From Chryseobacterium aurantiacum (GTDB lineage Bacteria > Bacteroidota > Bacteroidia > Flavobacteriales > Weeksellaceae), in NCBI RefSeq assembly GCF_003020585.1, contig NZ_PXUE01000001.1, forward strand, positions 1,178,001 through 1,242,000: a stretch of 64,000 nt of DNA. Direction: 5' to 3'. Positions 17,587 to 26,505 of the stretch are shown in pieces (within the stretch, counting starts at the first letter, position 1; each line of letters starts with the position of its first letter). The notes below the pieces were generated by a model. That model did no database searches and was not told the origin of the DNA. It saw nothing but the letters and a program-made list of their open reading frames with translations. The position numbers and the translations under genes are program-made.

Positions 17587-20500
17587 ATGAAGAATTATAT
17601 CTATAGTATCATCGCTTTGCTTATGGTCATATTGTGCCCTGCACAAATGTTCGTAAGTCAGGCCGAATATTTCTGGGATGCCGATCCCGGAGCCGGAAAC
17701 GGTATTCCTGTATTGGCCACTGATGGAAATTTCAACAGTGCATTTGAACAACTCACCAAAACAGGGATTGCTACACCGGGTAACGGCCTGCATAAATTCT
17801 CCATCCGTATTAAGGATAATACGGGAGTTTGGGGACCTGTTTTTACCAATGTTATTGATGTTCAGCAAAACCAGACCTCTACGCTAATTGCTCTTGCGCA
17901 GGCCGAGTATTTCTGGGATGCCGATCCTGGAGCCGGAAATGGAACTCCTGTATTGGCCGCTGACGGGAACTTCAATAGTGTTTTCGAACAACTTACCAAA
18001 ACAGACATTGTTACACCTGGTAATGGTTTGCACAAATTCTCTGTTCGTATCAAGGACAACAGTGGAGTTTGGGGACCCGTTTTTACCAATGTTATTAGTG
18101 TTCAACAAAACCAGACCTCTACGCTACTGGCACTTTCTCAGGCCGAATATTTTTGGGATAACGATCCGGGTGCCGGAAATGGTACTCCGGTATTGGCTGC
18201 CGATGGTAATTTCGACAGTTCTTTCGAGCAACTGACTAAAACAGGAATTGCTTTGCCATCTAATGGTTTGCATGTTTTCAATATCCGTATTAAAGACAAT
18301 GCAGGTGTTTGGGGATCTGTTTTTAAAAATGTGATTAATGTAGAAACTCCAACTCCTACAGGATGTTGGCAGAGTCTTAGTGTAGGAAATGGGTATTCCG
18401 CAGGAATAAAAGCAGATGGAACCTTATGGATTTGGGGTAGCAATGATTCTGGACAAATAGGAAACGGAACTACAATTGATAGAAATACACCTATCCTAAT
18501 AGGAACGGCAACAGATTGGAAAAGCGTTAGTATTGGCTTTAGCCACACTATAGCACTAAAAACAGATGGTACATTATGGGGCTGGGGTAGAAATGATTAT
18601 GGGCAACTGGGAGATGGAACTACAATAAACAGAAAAGTACCTACCCAAATAGGAACTGCATCAGATTGGAAAAGTATCCATGTTTCATTCAATCAGACGT
18701 TTGCTATAAAAGCAGATGGAACACTCTGGAGCTGGGGATTTAATTATTATGGGCAACTAGGTGATGGGACTACTACTAATAAGCTTGTGCCAGCTCAAAT
18801 AGGAACAGCTACTAATTGGAAAAGTATAGAACCAGGTTCGCTGCATACTTTTGCTCTCAAAACAGATGGAACACTTTGGGGATGGGGATATAATTATTAT
18901 GGCCAATTAGGAGATGGAACTCAAGTCAGTAGATTGTCTCCTGTTCAAATCGGAACAGCAACGGATTGGAAAAGTGCTGCTGCTGGTGGTTATCACTCAA
19001 TCGCACTAAAAGCAAATGGAGCATTATGGGCTTGGGGAAGTAATACTTTTGGTGAGTTAGGTGACGGAACTATCATTAATAAAAGTTTACCTATACAAAT
19101 AGGAACAGAAACAAACTGGAACAATATATCTGCTGGAAACGGTGTTACATTCGCCACAAAAACAAATGGAAAATTATGGTCATGGGGTAACAACTCCAAA
19201 GGGTTATTAGGTAATGGTACAACTGGAAGTATTAATACTACGTTACCTACACAAGTAGGATCATCATCAGACAATATGCAGAGTTTTGTGGGGGAGAATC
19301 ATGTTCTTGTAAAGACTATTGATGGATATTTAAAAGTTTGTGGAGAAAATTATTTTGGACAGCTAGGTAATGGTGCTAATAATAATATAAATTCGTTTAT
19401 TTCTATTGCTTGTCCTATAATTTGCTCTCTTCCAACACAATTTTCAACAACAAATGTTACTTCAAAGACGGCTACTCTTAGCTGGACAGGATCAACTGGA
19501 GCTCCTAGTGGAGGCTATTCGTATCTTTATAGCACAAACTCAGTTCTTGGAGGTATAGAAGGAGTTACTTCTGCTGCTACAACCAATTTGACAAATTTAT
19601 TACCGAACGCTACATACTATTGGTGGGTAGCATCTAATTGTGGATCTGGTCAGGTTAATTGGATACCCGCAGGTTCCTTTACTACACTTCCTACAGCTGA
19701 AACTGGTTGTTGGGAAAGTGTGAGTGTTGGTAATTATCATTCGATAGGAATCAAAACAGACGGGACGCTATGGACTTGGGGTAAAAATGGTGCTGGACAG
19801 TTAGGAGATGGAACTACAATTACGAGAACTGCTCCAACACAACTAGGAACCGGGAAAAATTGGGTGAAAATAGCAGCCGGATACGCACACACTGTAGCCA
19901 TTAAAGCTGACGGAACACTATGGAGTTGGGGATATAATGCAAGTGCGCAGGTGGGCGATGGAACCACAATTTCAAAAAATATTCCAACACAAATAGGAAC
20001 AGCAACTGATTGGGCAAATATTGCTGCTGGGGATCATTATACAGTAGCTCTAAAGTCAAATGGAACACTTTGGGCTTGGGGACTTAATATAGATGGCCAG
20101 CTAGGAGATGGAACAAAAATAAACAAAACTATCCCCATACAAATTGGAACAGCAACTGATTGGAAAACCATAGCTGCTGTTGTAAATCATACTATAGCCA
20201 CTAAAACCGATGGAACACTGTGGACGTGGGGAAGTAATACGAATGGACAACTTGGAAATGGAACTAAAACGGAAAAACTTATTCCAACAAAAGTCGGAAC
20301 AGCTACAAATTGGAAAAATGCTTCTGGTGGAGTTTCTCATACTATTGCCATCAAAACCGATGGAACACTTTGGACCTGGGGGGATAATTCCTCTGGACAA
20401 TTAGGCGATGGAACTACAACGGGTAAATTGAATCCAACACAAATCGGAACAGCTACAGATTGGCAGAGTGTGAAAGGGGACTATTATGGCTCTTCCACAG

Positions 20501-21030
20501 GAATCAAAACAGATGGGACTCTTTGGAGTTGGGGATATAATACCCATGGTCACCTAGGTGATGGTACAAAAGTTCCAAAAAATATTCCTACAAAAATAGG
20601 AACATCTACTGATAGAAAAATTGTTGCAGCAAATGCGTTTAACACACTTGTAATAAGTACCAATGGATTTTTATCAGGCTGTGGTTTTAATGATTACGGT
20701 CAGATAGGAGATGGAATAACTGTTAATAGAACAATTTTTGTACCTGTTGGTTGCCCTACTAGTGATGTTTTAAGAGTCGATGATGTTTCAACACAGTCGG
20801 ATCAACTGAAAGTGTATCCAAATCCGGTACAGAATGACTTAACGGTTTCTTTTGATCAAAAGATTCTTTCGGTAACAGTTTACAATGCCGCAGGGCAGTT
20901 GGTACTTACAAAAGCGATCAATGATACTAAAGGAACGATTGATGTTTCTGCTTTACCATCAGGAGTTTATTTGGTAAAAGTAAATGCCGCCAATGACTTC
21001 GTGAAAACAGTAAAAGTGATTAAGCGATAA
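17587..21030 (+). CDS. T9SS-exported RCC1-propeller protein (copy 1), 1147 aa
   Basis: Domains in order: signal peptide (1-20); three 80-aa repeats beginning QAEYFWDADPGAGNG (about 25-255); a first RCC1/ATS1-type beta-propeller with repeats of the form KTDGTLWGWGxNxxGQLGDGT (about 258-612); a fibronectin type III domain with TYYWWVASNCGSG (about 613-703); a second RCC1 propeller (about 705-1060); and a T9SS type A sorting domain starting LKVYPNPVQND and ending KTVKVIKR (about 1072-1147). The C-terminal domain predicts secretion by the type IX system and anchoring or release at the surface. Function is unknown; RCC1 propellers mostly bind proteins. It follows the beta-helix gene by 19 bases and ends in a strong terminator. 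Confidence 0.9.
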   Translation: MKNYIYSIIALLMVILCPAQMFVSQAEYFWDADPGAGNGIPVLATDGNFNSAFEQLTKTGIATPGNGLHKFSIRIKDNTGVWGPVFTNVIDVQQNQTSTLIALAQAEYFWDADPGAGNGTPVLAADGNFNSVFEQLTKTDIVTPGNGLHKFSVRIKDNSGVWGPVFTNVISVQQNQTSTLLALSQAEYFWDNDPGAGNGTPVLAADGNFDSSFEQLTKTGIALPSNGLHVFNIRIKDNAGVWGSVFKNVINVETPTPTGCWQSLSVGNGYSAGIKADGTLWIWGSNDSGQIGNGTTIDRNTPILIGTATDWKSVSIGFSHTIALKTDGTLWGWGRNDYGQLGDGTTINRKVPTQIGTASDWKSIHVSFNQTFAIKADGTLWSWGFNYYGQLGDGTTTNKLVPAQIGTATNWKSIEPGSLHTFALKTDGTLWGWGYNYYGQLGDGTQVSRLSPVQIGTATDWKSAAAGGYHSIALKANGALWAWGSNTFGELGDGTIINKSLPIQIGTETNWNNISAGNGVTFATKTNGKLWSWGNNSKGLLGNGTTGSINTTLPTQVGSSSDNMQSFVGENHVLVKTIDGYLKVCGENYFGQLGNGANNNINSFISIACPIICSLPTQFSTTNVTSKTATLSWTGSTGAPSGGYSYLYSTNSVLGGIEGVTSAATTNLTNLLPNATYYWWVASNCGSGQVNWIPAGSFTTLPTAETGCWESVSVGNYHSIGIKTDGTLWTWGKNGAGQLGDGTTITRTAPTQLGTGKNWVKIAAGYAHTVAIKADGTLWSWGYNASAQVGDGTTISKNIPTQIGTATDWANIAAGDHYTVALKSNGTLWAWGLNIDGQLGDGTKINKTIPIQIGTATDWKTIAAVVNHTIATKTDGTLWTWGSNTNGQLGNGTKTEKLIPTKVGTATNWKNASGGVSHTIAIKTDGTLWTWGDNSSGQLGDGTTTGKLNPTQIGTATDWQSVKGDYYGSSTGIKTDGTLWSWGYNTHGHLGDGTKVPKNIPTKIGTSTDRKIVAANAFNTLVISTNGFLSGCGFNDYGQIGDGITVNRTIFVPVGCPTSDVLRVDDVSTQSDQLKVYPNPVQNDLTVSFDQKILSVTVYNAAGQLVLTKAINDTKGTIDVSALPSGVYLVKVNAANDFVKTVKVIKR
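17659..18350 (+). repeat. three direct 240-bp repeats inside the RCC1 gene (copy 1)
   Basis: Units start at 17659, 17899 and 18139, exactly 240 bp apart and in frame, each encoding an 80-aa QAEYFWD...VWGPVF domain. Units 1 and 2 are nearly identical; unit 3 is more diverged and leads into the propeller. Confidence 0.9.
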
Positions 21031-21084
21031 GCATTAAATTTTTAATACAATAGCTAAGATCTCTTGAAATTTGAAATCTTTCAA

Positions 21085-21122
21085 AATAGCGCCACTTATT
21101 CTTTAAGTGGCGCTATTCTTTA
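21085..21122 (+). terminator. strong terminator after RCC1 copy 1
   Basis: AATAGCGCCACTTA pairs with TAAGTGGCGCTATT around the loop TTCTT and a T-rich stretch follows. Related hairpins follow the other two RCC1 genes. Confidence 0.85.
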
Positions 21123-21212
21123 ATATTCTATTTTTTACATTTTAAAATACCGTTATCCGGTATTTATGAGTATTATTCTTGATTTATTATTTTAAAATTC
21201 ATAATAAAACAA

Positions 21213-21686
21213 TACTTTTGCAATCAATAACATAGAGTCATAACTGATGATGTTGTTGTTATAAAAAACTAAAACTAAAAACAAAACCTGAAAACTAATT
21301 AAACCATGAAAATGAGCCAAAATATACGGTATCTACTAATTCGTAACCATTAATTGTTTCCAACAGTTTGAAACAACAGTAAGTCCTCAAAATTCCTTTA
21401 AAGCAACAAGTTGTATTTAACCAGAATATGACTTATCCGATTATTTTTCTCAAATCAGAAAGAAATAATACTGAGTCATAAAATAAAACAGTATTTGTCT
21501 ATTCATATGGGGAAAAGAAAGATGAGGGATATTGCTGCCTTATAAGTTACGATGCTATTCTATTTTATCCACAAAAACCATTTTCAAAATCAACGTTTAT
21601 TCATTGATTAAAGCCCTTGTTTTTCAATGAATTCAATTTGAAAATCAAAAAATATCATTATTAAACCAATCAATTTTTATAAGATT
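21213..21686 (+). promoter_or_regulatory. promoter box and conserved 5' leader (copy 2)
   Basis: TACTTTTG at 21213-21220 is the -7 box; no well-spaced -33 TTG is present here. The hairpin CAATAACAT (21225-21233) / ATGTTGTTG (21250-21258) follows, with one base changed relative to copy 1 but still paired through a T-G wobble. A 15-codon ORF at about 21306 (core IRYLL) matches the 12-codon ORF of copy 1. The last 35 bases before the gene are identical to copy 1. The stretch 21123-21212 holds nothing else. Confidence 0.5.
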
Positions 21687-22877
21687 ATGACAAAAAAACT
21701 ACTAATCATTGCCTTTGCAGGCCTATCGAGCACCATGGCTTTTGCAGCCGATCTGTATGTTAGAAATGCCGGAGCCGGCGGAGCTTATTCTACTATAAGT
21801 GCAGCGATCACAGCCGCTTCAAACGGAGATCGTATCATTGTTCAACCTAAAGCGAATGGAGAAGCTTATATAGAAAATTTGACAATAAATAAATCCCTGA
21901 CTTTTGTTTCTGAAACTAATTATAGCAAATACATTCTTCAGGGAGGTGTTAACATTGACCTGGCAGCGGGAAGAGTGATTACCATTAACAATCTGAAGAC
22001 AGTAAACTCTATTAATGGTATACTGACAATAGGAGCAGCAGTTGGAGGAAGAACAACAATCAATATTTTGAACTGTGACTTGATTAGTGTGTCTACCACT
22101 ACCGCCAATACGACTACCAATATTTCTGGTTGTAATATTAATGGACCTTTGCAGATTTCCCATGGAATATGTACGGCTAACAAAGCATCGTTTATTACCG
22201 TCTATTCTTTCCAGCAGGAAACTTCCATGGCTACATCTGATGCTGAGGTTTATGGTAATATATCTACAGGAGCAATAGCTAACTCTCAACCCTATTATGC
22301 TTTTAAGTTCCACAATAATTTTTGTGACGCTTTTTGGATACGTGGTATAAAAGACGGAAGTTCTAATGAAATCATTAACAATACAGTTTATAGACCTGCT
22401 GCCGCCAACTTTTATCCGGCTGTTATTTACATTGGTTTATATGATAATAGTCTTACAAACACAGGAGACCTTGCCATTATGAATAATGCTGTTTCTTTTG
22501 TGCCGGGTCAAAGCAATATCTGTATTCAAAATAATCATAATAATGTTAACGTGACAGCCAGCTACAACTCATCTACCAATCCGTTTGTAACACAAGGTAA
22601 CATGATCCAAAGTAACAATTCAGGATCCGTGAATATGAATTTTAACAATACAACATATACGGTAACAGGAATGAATGAAAATGCTGGAAATCCTGATATA
22701 AAATATACAGATTTGGACTTAACAAGGAATGATGCAGGACATTATGGGGGATCTAACAGTTGGGCTAATTACTGGCCGGCAAATGTAGGTAATAAACCTC
22801 AGATCAACTATTTGTCAACTCCTAGATCCATTTCTGGAGGTACTTTGAATATCAACGGATCAGGTTTTTCTAAATAA
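21687..22877 (+). CDS. secreted right-handed beta-helix protein (copy 2)
   Basis: The 396-aa paralogue of the gene at 16392 has the same signal peptide and N-terminal strand pattern (ADLYVRNAGAGGAYSTISAAI, then GDRIIVQP), a more diverged central beta-helix, and the same C-terminal segment with NDAGHYGGSNSWANYWPAN and GGTLNINGSGFSK. As in copy 1 there is no T9SS tail, and it ends 19 bases before the RCC1 gene. Likely secreted; molecular role unknown. Conservation of both ends with a variable middle suggests that the middle carries the specificity. Confidence 0.75.
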   Translation: MTKKLLIIAFAGLSSTMAFAADLYVRNAGAGGAYSTISAAITAASNGDRIIVQPKANGEAYIENLTINKSLTFVSETNYSKYILQGGVNIDLAAGRVITINNLKTVNSINGILTIGAAVGGRTTINILNCDLISVSTTTANTTTNISGCNINGPLQISHGICTANKASFITVYSFQQETSMATSDAEVYGNISTGAIANSQPYYAFKFHNNFCDAFWIRGIKDGSSNEIINNTVYRPAAANFYPAVIYIGLYDNSLTNTGDLAIMNNAVSFVPGQSNICIQNNHNNVNVTASYNSSTNPFVTQGNMIQSNNSGSVNMNFNNTTYTVTGMNENAGNPDIKYTDLDLTRNDAGHYGGSNSWANYWPANVGNKPQINYLSTPRSISGGTLNINGSGFSK

Positions 22878-22896
22878 CAGCTAAGGATATAACAAT

Positions 22897-25800
22897 ATGA
22901 AAAATTATATCTATAGTATCATCGCTTTGCTTATGGTCATATTGTGCCCTGCACAAGTGTTCGTAAGTCAGGCCGAATATTTCTGGGATGCCGATCCCGG
23001 AGCCGGAAACGGAACTCCTGTATTGGCCACTGATGGAAATTTCAACAGTGCATTTGAACAACTCTCCAAAACAGGGATTGCTACACCGGGTACCGGCCTG
23101 CACAAATTCTCCATCCGTATTAAGGACAATACGGGAGTTTGGGGACCTGTTTTTACCAATGTTATTGATGTTCAGCAAAACCAGACCTCTACGCTAATTG
23201 CTCTTTCACAGGCAGAGTATTTCTGGGATACCGATCCTGGAGCCGGAAACGGAACTCCGGTATTGGCCACTGATGGAAATTTCAATAGCGTTTTCGAACA
23301 ACTTACCAAAACAGACATTGCAACACCAGGTAATGGTTTGCATAAATTCTCTGTCCGTATCAAGGACAACAGCGGAGTTTGGGGACCTGTTTTTACGAAC
23401 ATCATTAATGTTCAGCAAAATCCGACCTCTACGCTAATATCTCTTTCACAGGCAGAGTATTTTTGGGATACCGATCCTGGAGCCGGAAATGGAACTCCGG
23501 TATTGGCTGCCGATGGTAGCTTCAACAGTACTTATGAGCAACTAATTAAAACAGGAATTGCTTTACCTTCTAACGGTTTGCATGTATTTAATATCCGTAT
23601 TAAAGATAATGACGGTGTTTGGAGCCCTGTTTTTAGAAATGTGATTAATGTAGGAACTCCAATTACCTCAGGCTGCTGGGAAAGCTTTAGCGCAGGAAGC
23701 CTGCATTCAGTGGGAATAAAAGCAGATGGAACACTATGGACATGGGGTAGTAATTCTGAAGGACAGCTAGGAGATAGAACCACTGTTGATAGAAAGGTCC
23801 CTATACAAATAGGAACAGCAACAAACTGGCAAAGTGTGAGTGCCGGAGGTCGCCAAACATTTGCTATTAAATCCGATGGTACCCTTTGGGCATGGGGATA
23901 TAATTATGATGGACAACTGGGAGATGGAACTAAAGTCAACAGATTGAGCCCTGTTCAAATAGGAACAGCAACGAATTGGAAAAGCATCAGCGCCGGAGTT
24001 AATCATATGTTAGCTATCAAAACCGATGGAACACTTTGGGGTTGGGGGCATAACGTATTTGGACAATTAGGAAATGGAGCAAACACCAATACAATTGCTC
24101 CTGCACAAATAGGAACAGCCACAAATTGGAAAAGTGTAACACAAGGTATAGTACATACTCTTGCCATTAAAACAGACGGAACATTATGGGCATGGGGATA
24201 TAATGCTGATGGCCAGTTAGGTGATGGAACCGCTACTTCAAAGAATACTCCAAAGCAAATAGGAACCGCTACGAATTGGAAAAGTATAGATGCCGGTAAC
24301 AGTCACTCTGTAGGACTTAAAACAGATGGAACACTATGGGCATGGGGGAATAACTCTAATGGACAGTTGGGTAATGGAACTACAGGACAAAAAATTAGTC
24401 CAACACAGATAGGAACTGACACCAATTGGGCTAACATAGATGCCGGAAGTACTTTTACTTATGCGAATAAAACTGATGGAACGCTTTGGTCATGGGGTAA
24501 TAGCTCTAATGGACAATTGGGTGACGGTACAAATGGAGCCGTGAATGTTTTATCACCTGCACAGGTTGGTTCCTCTTCAGACAATATGCTGATTTATGCC
24601 GGAGGTAATCACGTTCTTGTAAAAAATGTTGATGGATTTTTAAAAGTTTGCGGACGAAATGATTTTGGACAGCTGGGTGATGATACCCATATTCAAAAAA
24701 ATACGTTTGCTTATACTGCCTGTCCTTCTAATTGCGTTTCACCAATGCAATTTTCAACATCCAATATTACGGCTGCAACGGCTACCCTTAACTGGACGGT
24801 ATCAACTTCAGCACCTAATGGAGGGTATTTGTACCTCTACAGTACCAATCCAATTGTAGGAGGTATAGATGGTACGACTTCTACTACAACAGTAAATTTG
24901 AGCAATTTATTACCTAACACTACTTACTATTGGTGGGTGGCATCTCATTGCGGATCCAGCCAGAGTAATTGGATGCAGGGAGGCTCATTTAAAACACTTC
25001 CTTCCGCTACAACAGGCTGTTGGAAAAGTGTGCGTAATGGTGGTTTTCATTCTGTAGGACTCAAAACAGATGGCACACTATGGGCATGGGGACGTAATAA
25101 TAATGGACAACTTGGAGATGGAACTACAAGTTCAAAAGATACTCCTATTCAAATTGGGACTTCTAATAATTGGTCGAAAATAATTGCCGGAAGTTATTTT
25201 TCGGCAGGGCTCAGAACAGATGGAACACTATGGGCATGGGGTAGTAATCTGGATGGCCAATTAGGCGATGGAACTACAATCAATAGAATGACTCCAGCTC
25301 AAATTGGAACAGCAACAGACTGGGTAAGTATTGCCAGTGGGGATGATTATATACTGGCTATAAAATCCAATGGTACCCTTTGGGGCTGGGGACGTAATGA
25401 GTATGGCCAATTAGGAGATGGTACTACTATCAATAAAACGGTACCTACACAAATAGGAACAGCTACAGATTGGAAAATGGTAGCACCAGGGGTGGAGCAT
25501 ACTCTTGCCCTGAAAACCAATGGAACATTATGGGCCTGGGGAAGTACCACTTATGGAAGATTAGGTAATGGAATTTCAACGACGATAGAAATAACCAGCC
25601 CTATTCAAATAGAAACAGCCACAGATTGGAAAAGTGTGGGTGCAGGATATCTTCATTCAGTAGGTGTGAAAACTGATGGAACGCTATGGGGTTGGGGACA
25701 TAATTCTGATGGTCAATTAGGGGATGGAGCTACAGCCTATAAAACGACTCCTACACAAATAGGAACCGAAACCAATTGGAAAGATGTTGATGCTAACCGT

Positions 25801-26346
25801 TACCATTCTTCTATGGGGATCAAAGCAGATGGTACCCTTTGGGCATGGGGTTATAATGATTATGGACAACTGGGAGACGGAACCAAAAACAGAAGATTTA
25901 ATCCAACGCAAATAGGAACCTCTAATGATAATCAAAGTATTGCATTAGGAAGTTTTCATACATTCGTTATCAATAGCAATGGATTTTTATCAGGCTGTGG
26001 CCGTAATGAGTATGGCCAGATAGGAGATGGCAGCGCTCTTCAAAAGAAAATTTTTGTACCTCTAGCTTGTCCAACAAATGCTAATCTAGCAGTTGATAAT
26101 GTTTTAATAAAGACAGATCAGCTGAAAGTATATCCAAATCCGGTACAGGATTATTTAACGGTTTCTTTTGATCAGAAGATTCTTTCGGTAACGGTTTACA
26201 ATGCAGCAGGGCAGCTGGTACTTACGAAAGCAATCAATGATACTAATGGAACAATTGATTGTTCTGCTTTCACCTCAGGAGTTTACTTAGTTAAAGTAAA
26301 TGCAGCGAATGACTTCGTGAAAACGGTAAAAGTGATTAAGCGATAA
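22897..26346 (+). CDS. T9SS-exported RCC1-propeller protein (copy 2), 1149 aa
   Basis: It has the same architecture as the gene at 17587: signal peptide (MKNYIYSIIALLMVILCPAQ), three 80-aa QAEYFWD repeats, first RCC1 propeller, fibronectin type III domain (MQFSTSNITAATATLNW onwards), second RCC1 propeller, and a T9SS type A sorting domain starting at LKVYPNPVQDY. The propellers differ from copy 1 at many positions, while the N-terminal repeats are nearly the same. The sorting domain is closer to that of the third RCC1 gene (both have DCSAFTSGVYLVKV) than to copy 1 (DVSALPSGVYLVKV), so recombination may have shuffled the tails. Confidence 0.9.
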   Translation: MKNYIYSIIALLMVILCPAQVFVSQAEYFWDADPGAGNGTPVLATDGNFNSAFEQLSKTGIATPGTGLHKFSIRIKDNTGVWGPVFTNVIDVQQNQTSTLIALSQAEYFWDTDPGAGNGTPVLATDGNFNSVFEQLTKTDIATPGNGLHKFSVRIKDNSGVWGPVFTNIINVQQNPTSTLISLSQAEYFWDTDPGAGNGTPVLAADGSFNSTYEQLIKTGIALPSNGLHVFNIRIKDNDGVWSPVFRNVINVGTPITSGCWESFSAGSLHSVGIKADGTLWTWGSNSEGQLGDRTTVDRKVPIQIGTATNWQSVSAGGRQTFAIKSDGTLWAWGYNYDGQLGDGTKVNRLSPVQIGTATNWKSISAGVNHMLAIKTDGTLWGWGHNVFGQLGNGANTNTIAPAQIGTATNWKSVTQGIVHTLAIKTDGTLWAWGYNADGQLGDGTATSKNTPKQIGTATNWKSIDAGNSHSVGLKTDGTLWAWGNNSNGQLGNGTTGQKISPTQIGTDTNWANIDAGSTFTYANKTDGTLWSWGNSSNGQLGDGTNGAVNVLSPAQVGSSSDNMLIYAGGNHVLVKNVDGFLKVCGRNDFGQLGDDTHIQKNTFAYTACPSNCVSPMQFSTSNITAATATLNWTVSTSAPNGGYLYLYSTNPIVGGIDGTTSTTTVNLSNLLPNTTYYWWVASHCGSSQSNWMQGGSFKTLPSATTGCWKSVRNGGFHSVGLKTDGTLWAWGRNNNGQLGDGTTSSKDTPIQIGTSNNWSKIIAGSYFSAGLRTDGTLWAWGSNLDGQLGDGTTINRMTPAQIGTATDWVSIASGDDYILAIKSNGTLWGWGRNEYGQLGDGTTINKTVPTQIGTATDWKMVAPGVEHTLALKTNGTLWAWGSTTYGRLGNGISTTIEITSPIQIETATDWKSVGAGYLHSVGVKTDGTLWGWGHNSDGQLGDGATAYKTTPTQIGTETNWKDVDANRYHSSMGIKADGTLWAWGYNDYGQLGDGTKNRRFNPTQIGTSNDNQSIALGSFHTFVINSNGFLSGCGRNEYGQIGDGSALQKKIFVPLACPTNANLAVDNVLIKTDQLKVYPNPVQDYLTVSFDQKILSVTVYNAAGQLVLTKAINDTNGTIDCSAFTSGVYLVKVNAANDFVKTVKVIKR
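22969..23660 (+). repeat. three direct 240-bp repeats inside the RCC1 gene (copy 2)
   Basis: Units start at 22969, 23209 and 23449 with an exact 240-bp period, matching the set in copy 1. Confidence 0.9.
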
Positions 26347-26401
26347 ACATTAAAATTTTAATACAATAGCTAAGATTTCTTGAGATTTGAAATCTTTAAA
26401 C

Positions 26402-26438
26402 ATAGCGTCACTTATTTTTTAAGTGGCGCTATTCTTTA
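26402..26438 (+). terminator. terminator after RCC1 copy 2
   Basis: ATAGCGTCACTTA and TAAGTGGCGCTAT pair with one T-G wobble; the loop is T-rich and a T run follows. Confidence 0.8.
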
Positions 26439-26450
26439 AAAACTAATTAA

Positions 26451-26458
26451 TATTTTTG
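26451..26458 (+). promoter_or_regulatory. -7 box TATTTTTG of the third RCC1 gene
   Basis: An exact TAnnTTTG match within a block (ACTAATTAATATTTTTGAATAC) that recurs almost unchanged before the gene at 28466. Confidence 0.5.
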
Positions 26459-26505
26459 AATACCTCAAATGAGGTAAAAACAATAACCTATTAAAATTTA
26501 AATCC

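Larger units (their letters stand above)
15904..26440 (+). repeat. tandem duplication of the leader, beta-helix and RCC1 module
   Basis: Two units of about 5.2 kb (about 15904-21122 and 21205-26440) lie head to tail with the same order: -7 box, 5' hairpin, leader, beta-helix gene, 19-bp gap, RCC1 gene, terminator. Signal-peptide and N-terminal repeat regions are almost identical at the DNA level, while the propeller regions have diverged considerably. This indicates an old duplication with local conservation or gene conversion at the 5' ends of the genes and in the C-terminal sorting domain. Confidence 0.85.

Noticed and set aside
18138..20400. Several long antisense frames opposite the RCC1 genes
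   Set aside because: They are open because the RCC1 repeats are periodic and biased in composition; the products are Pro/Val/Ser repeats with no independent features.
17659..23660. Regular 240-bp repeats as a possible array of CRISPR or satellite type
   Set aside because: The repeats are in frame within secreted-protein genes and code for 80-aa domains; there are no spacers and no cas genes.
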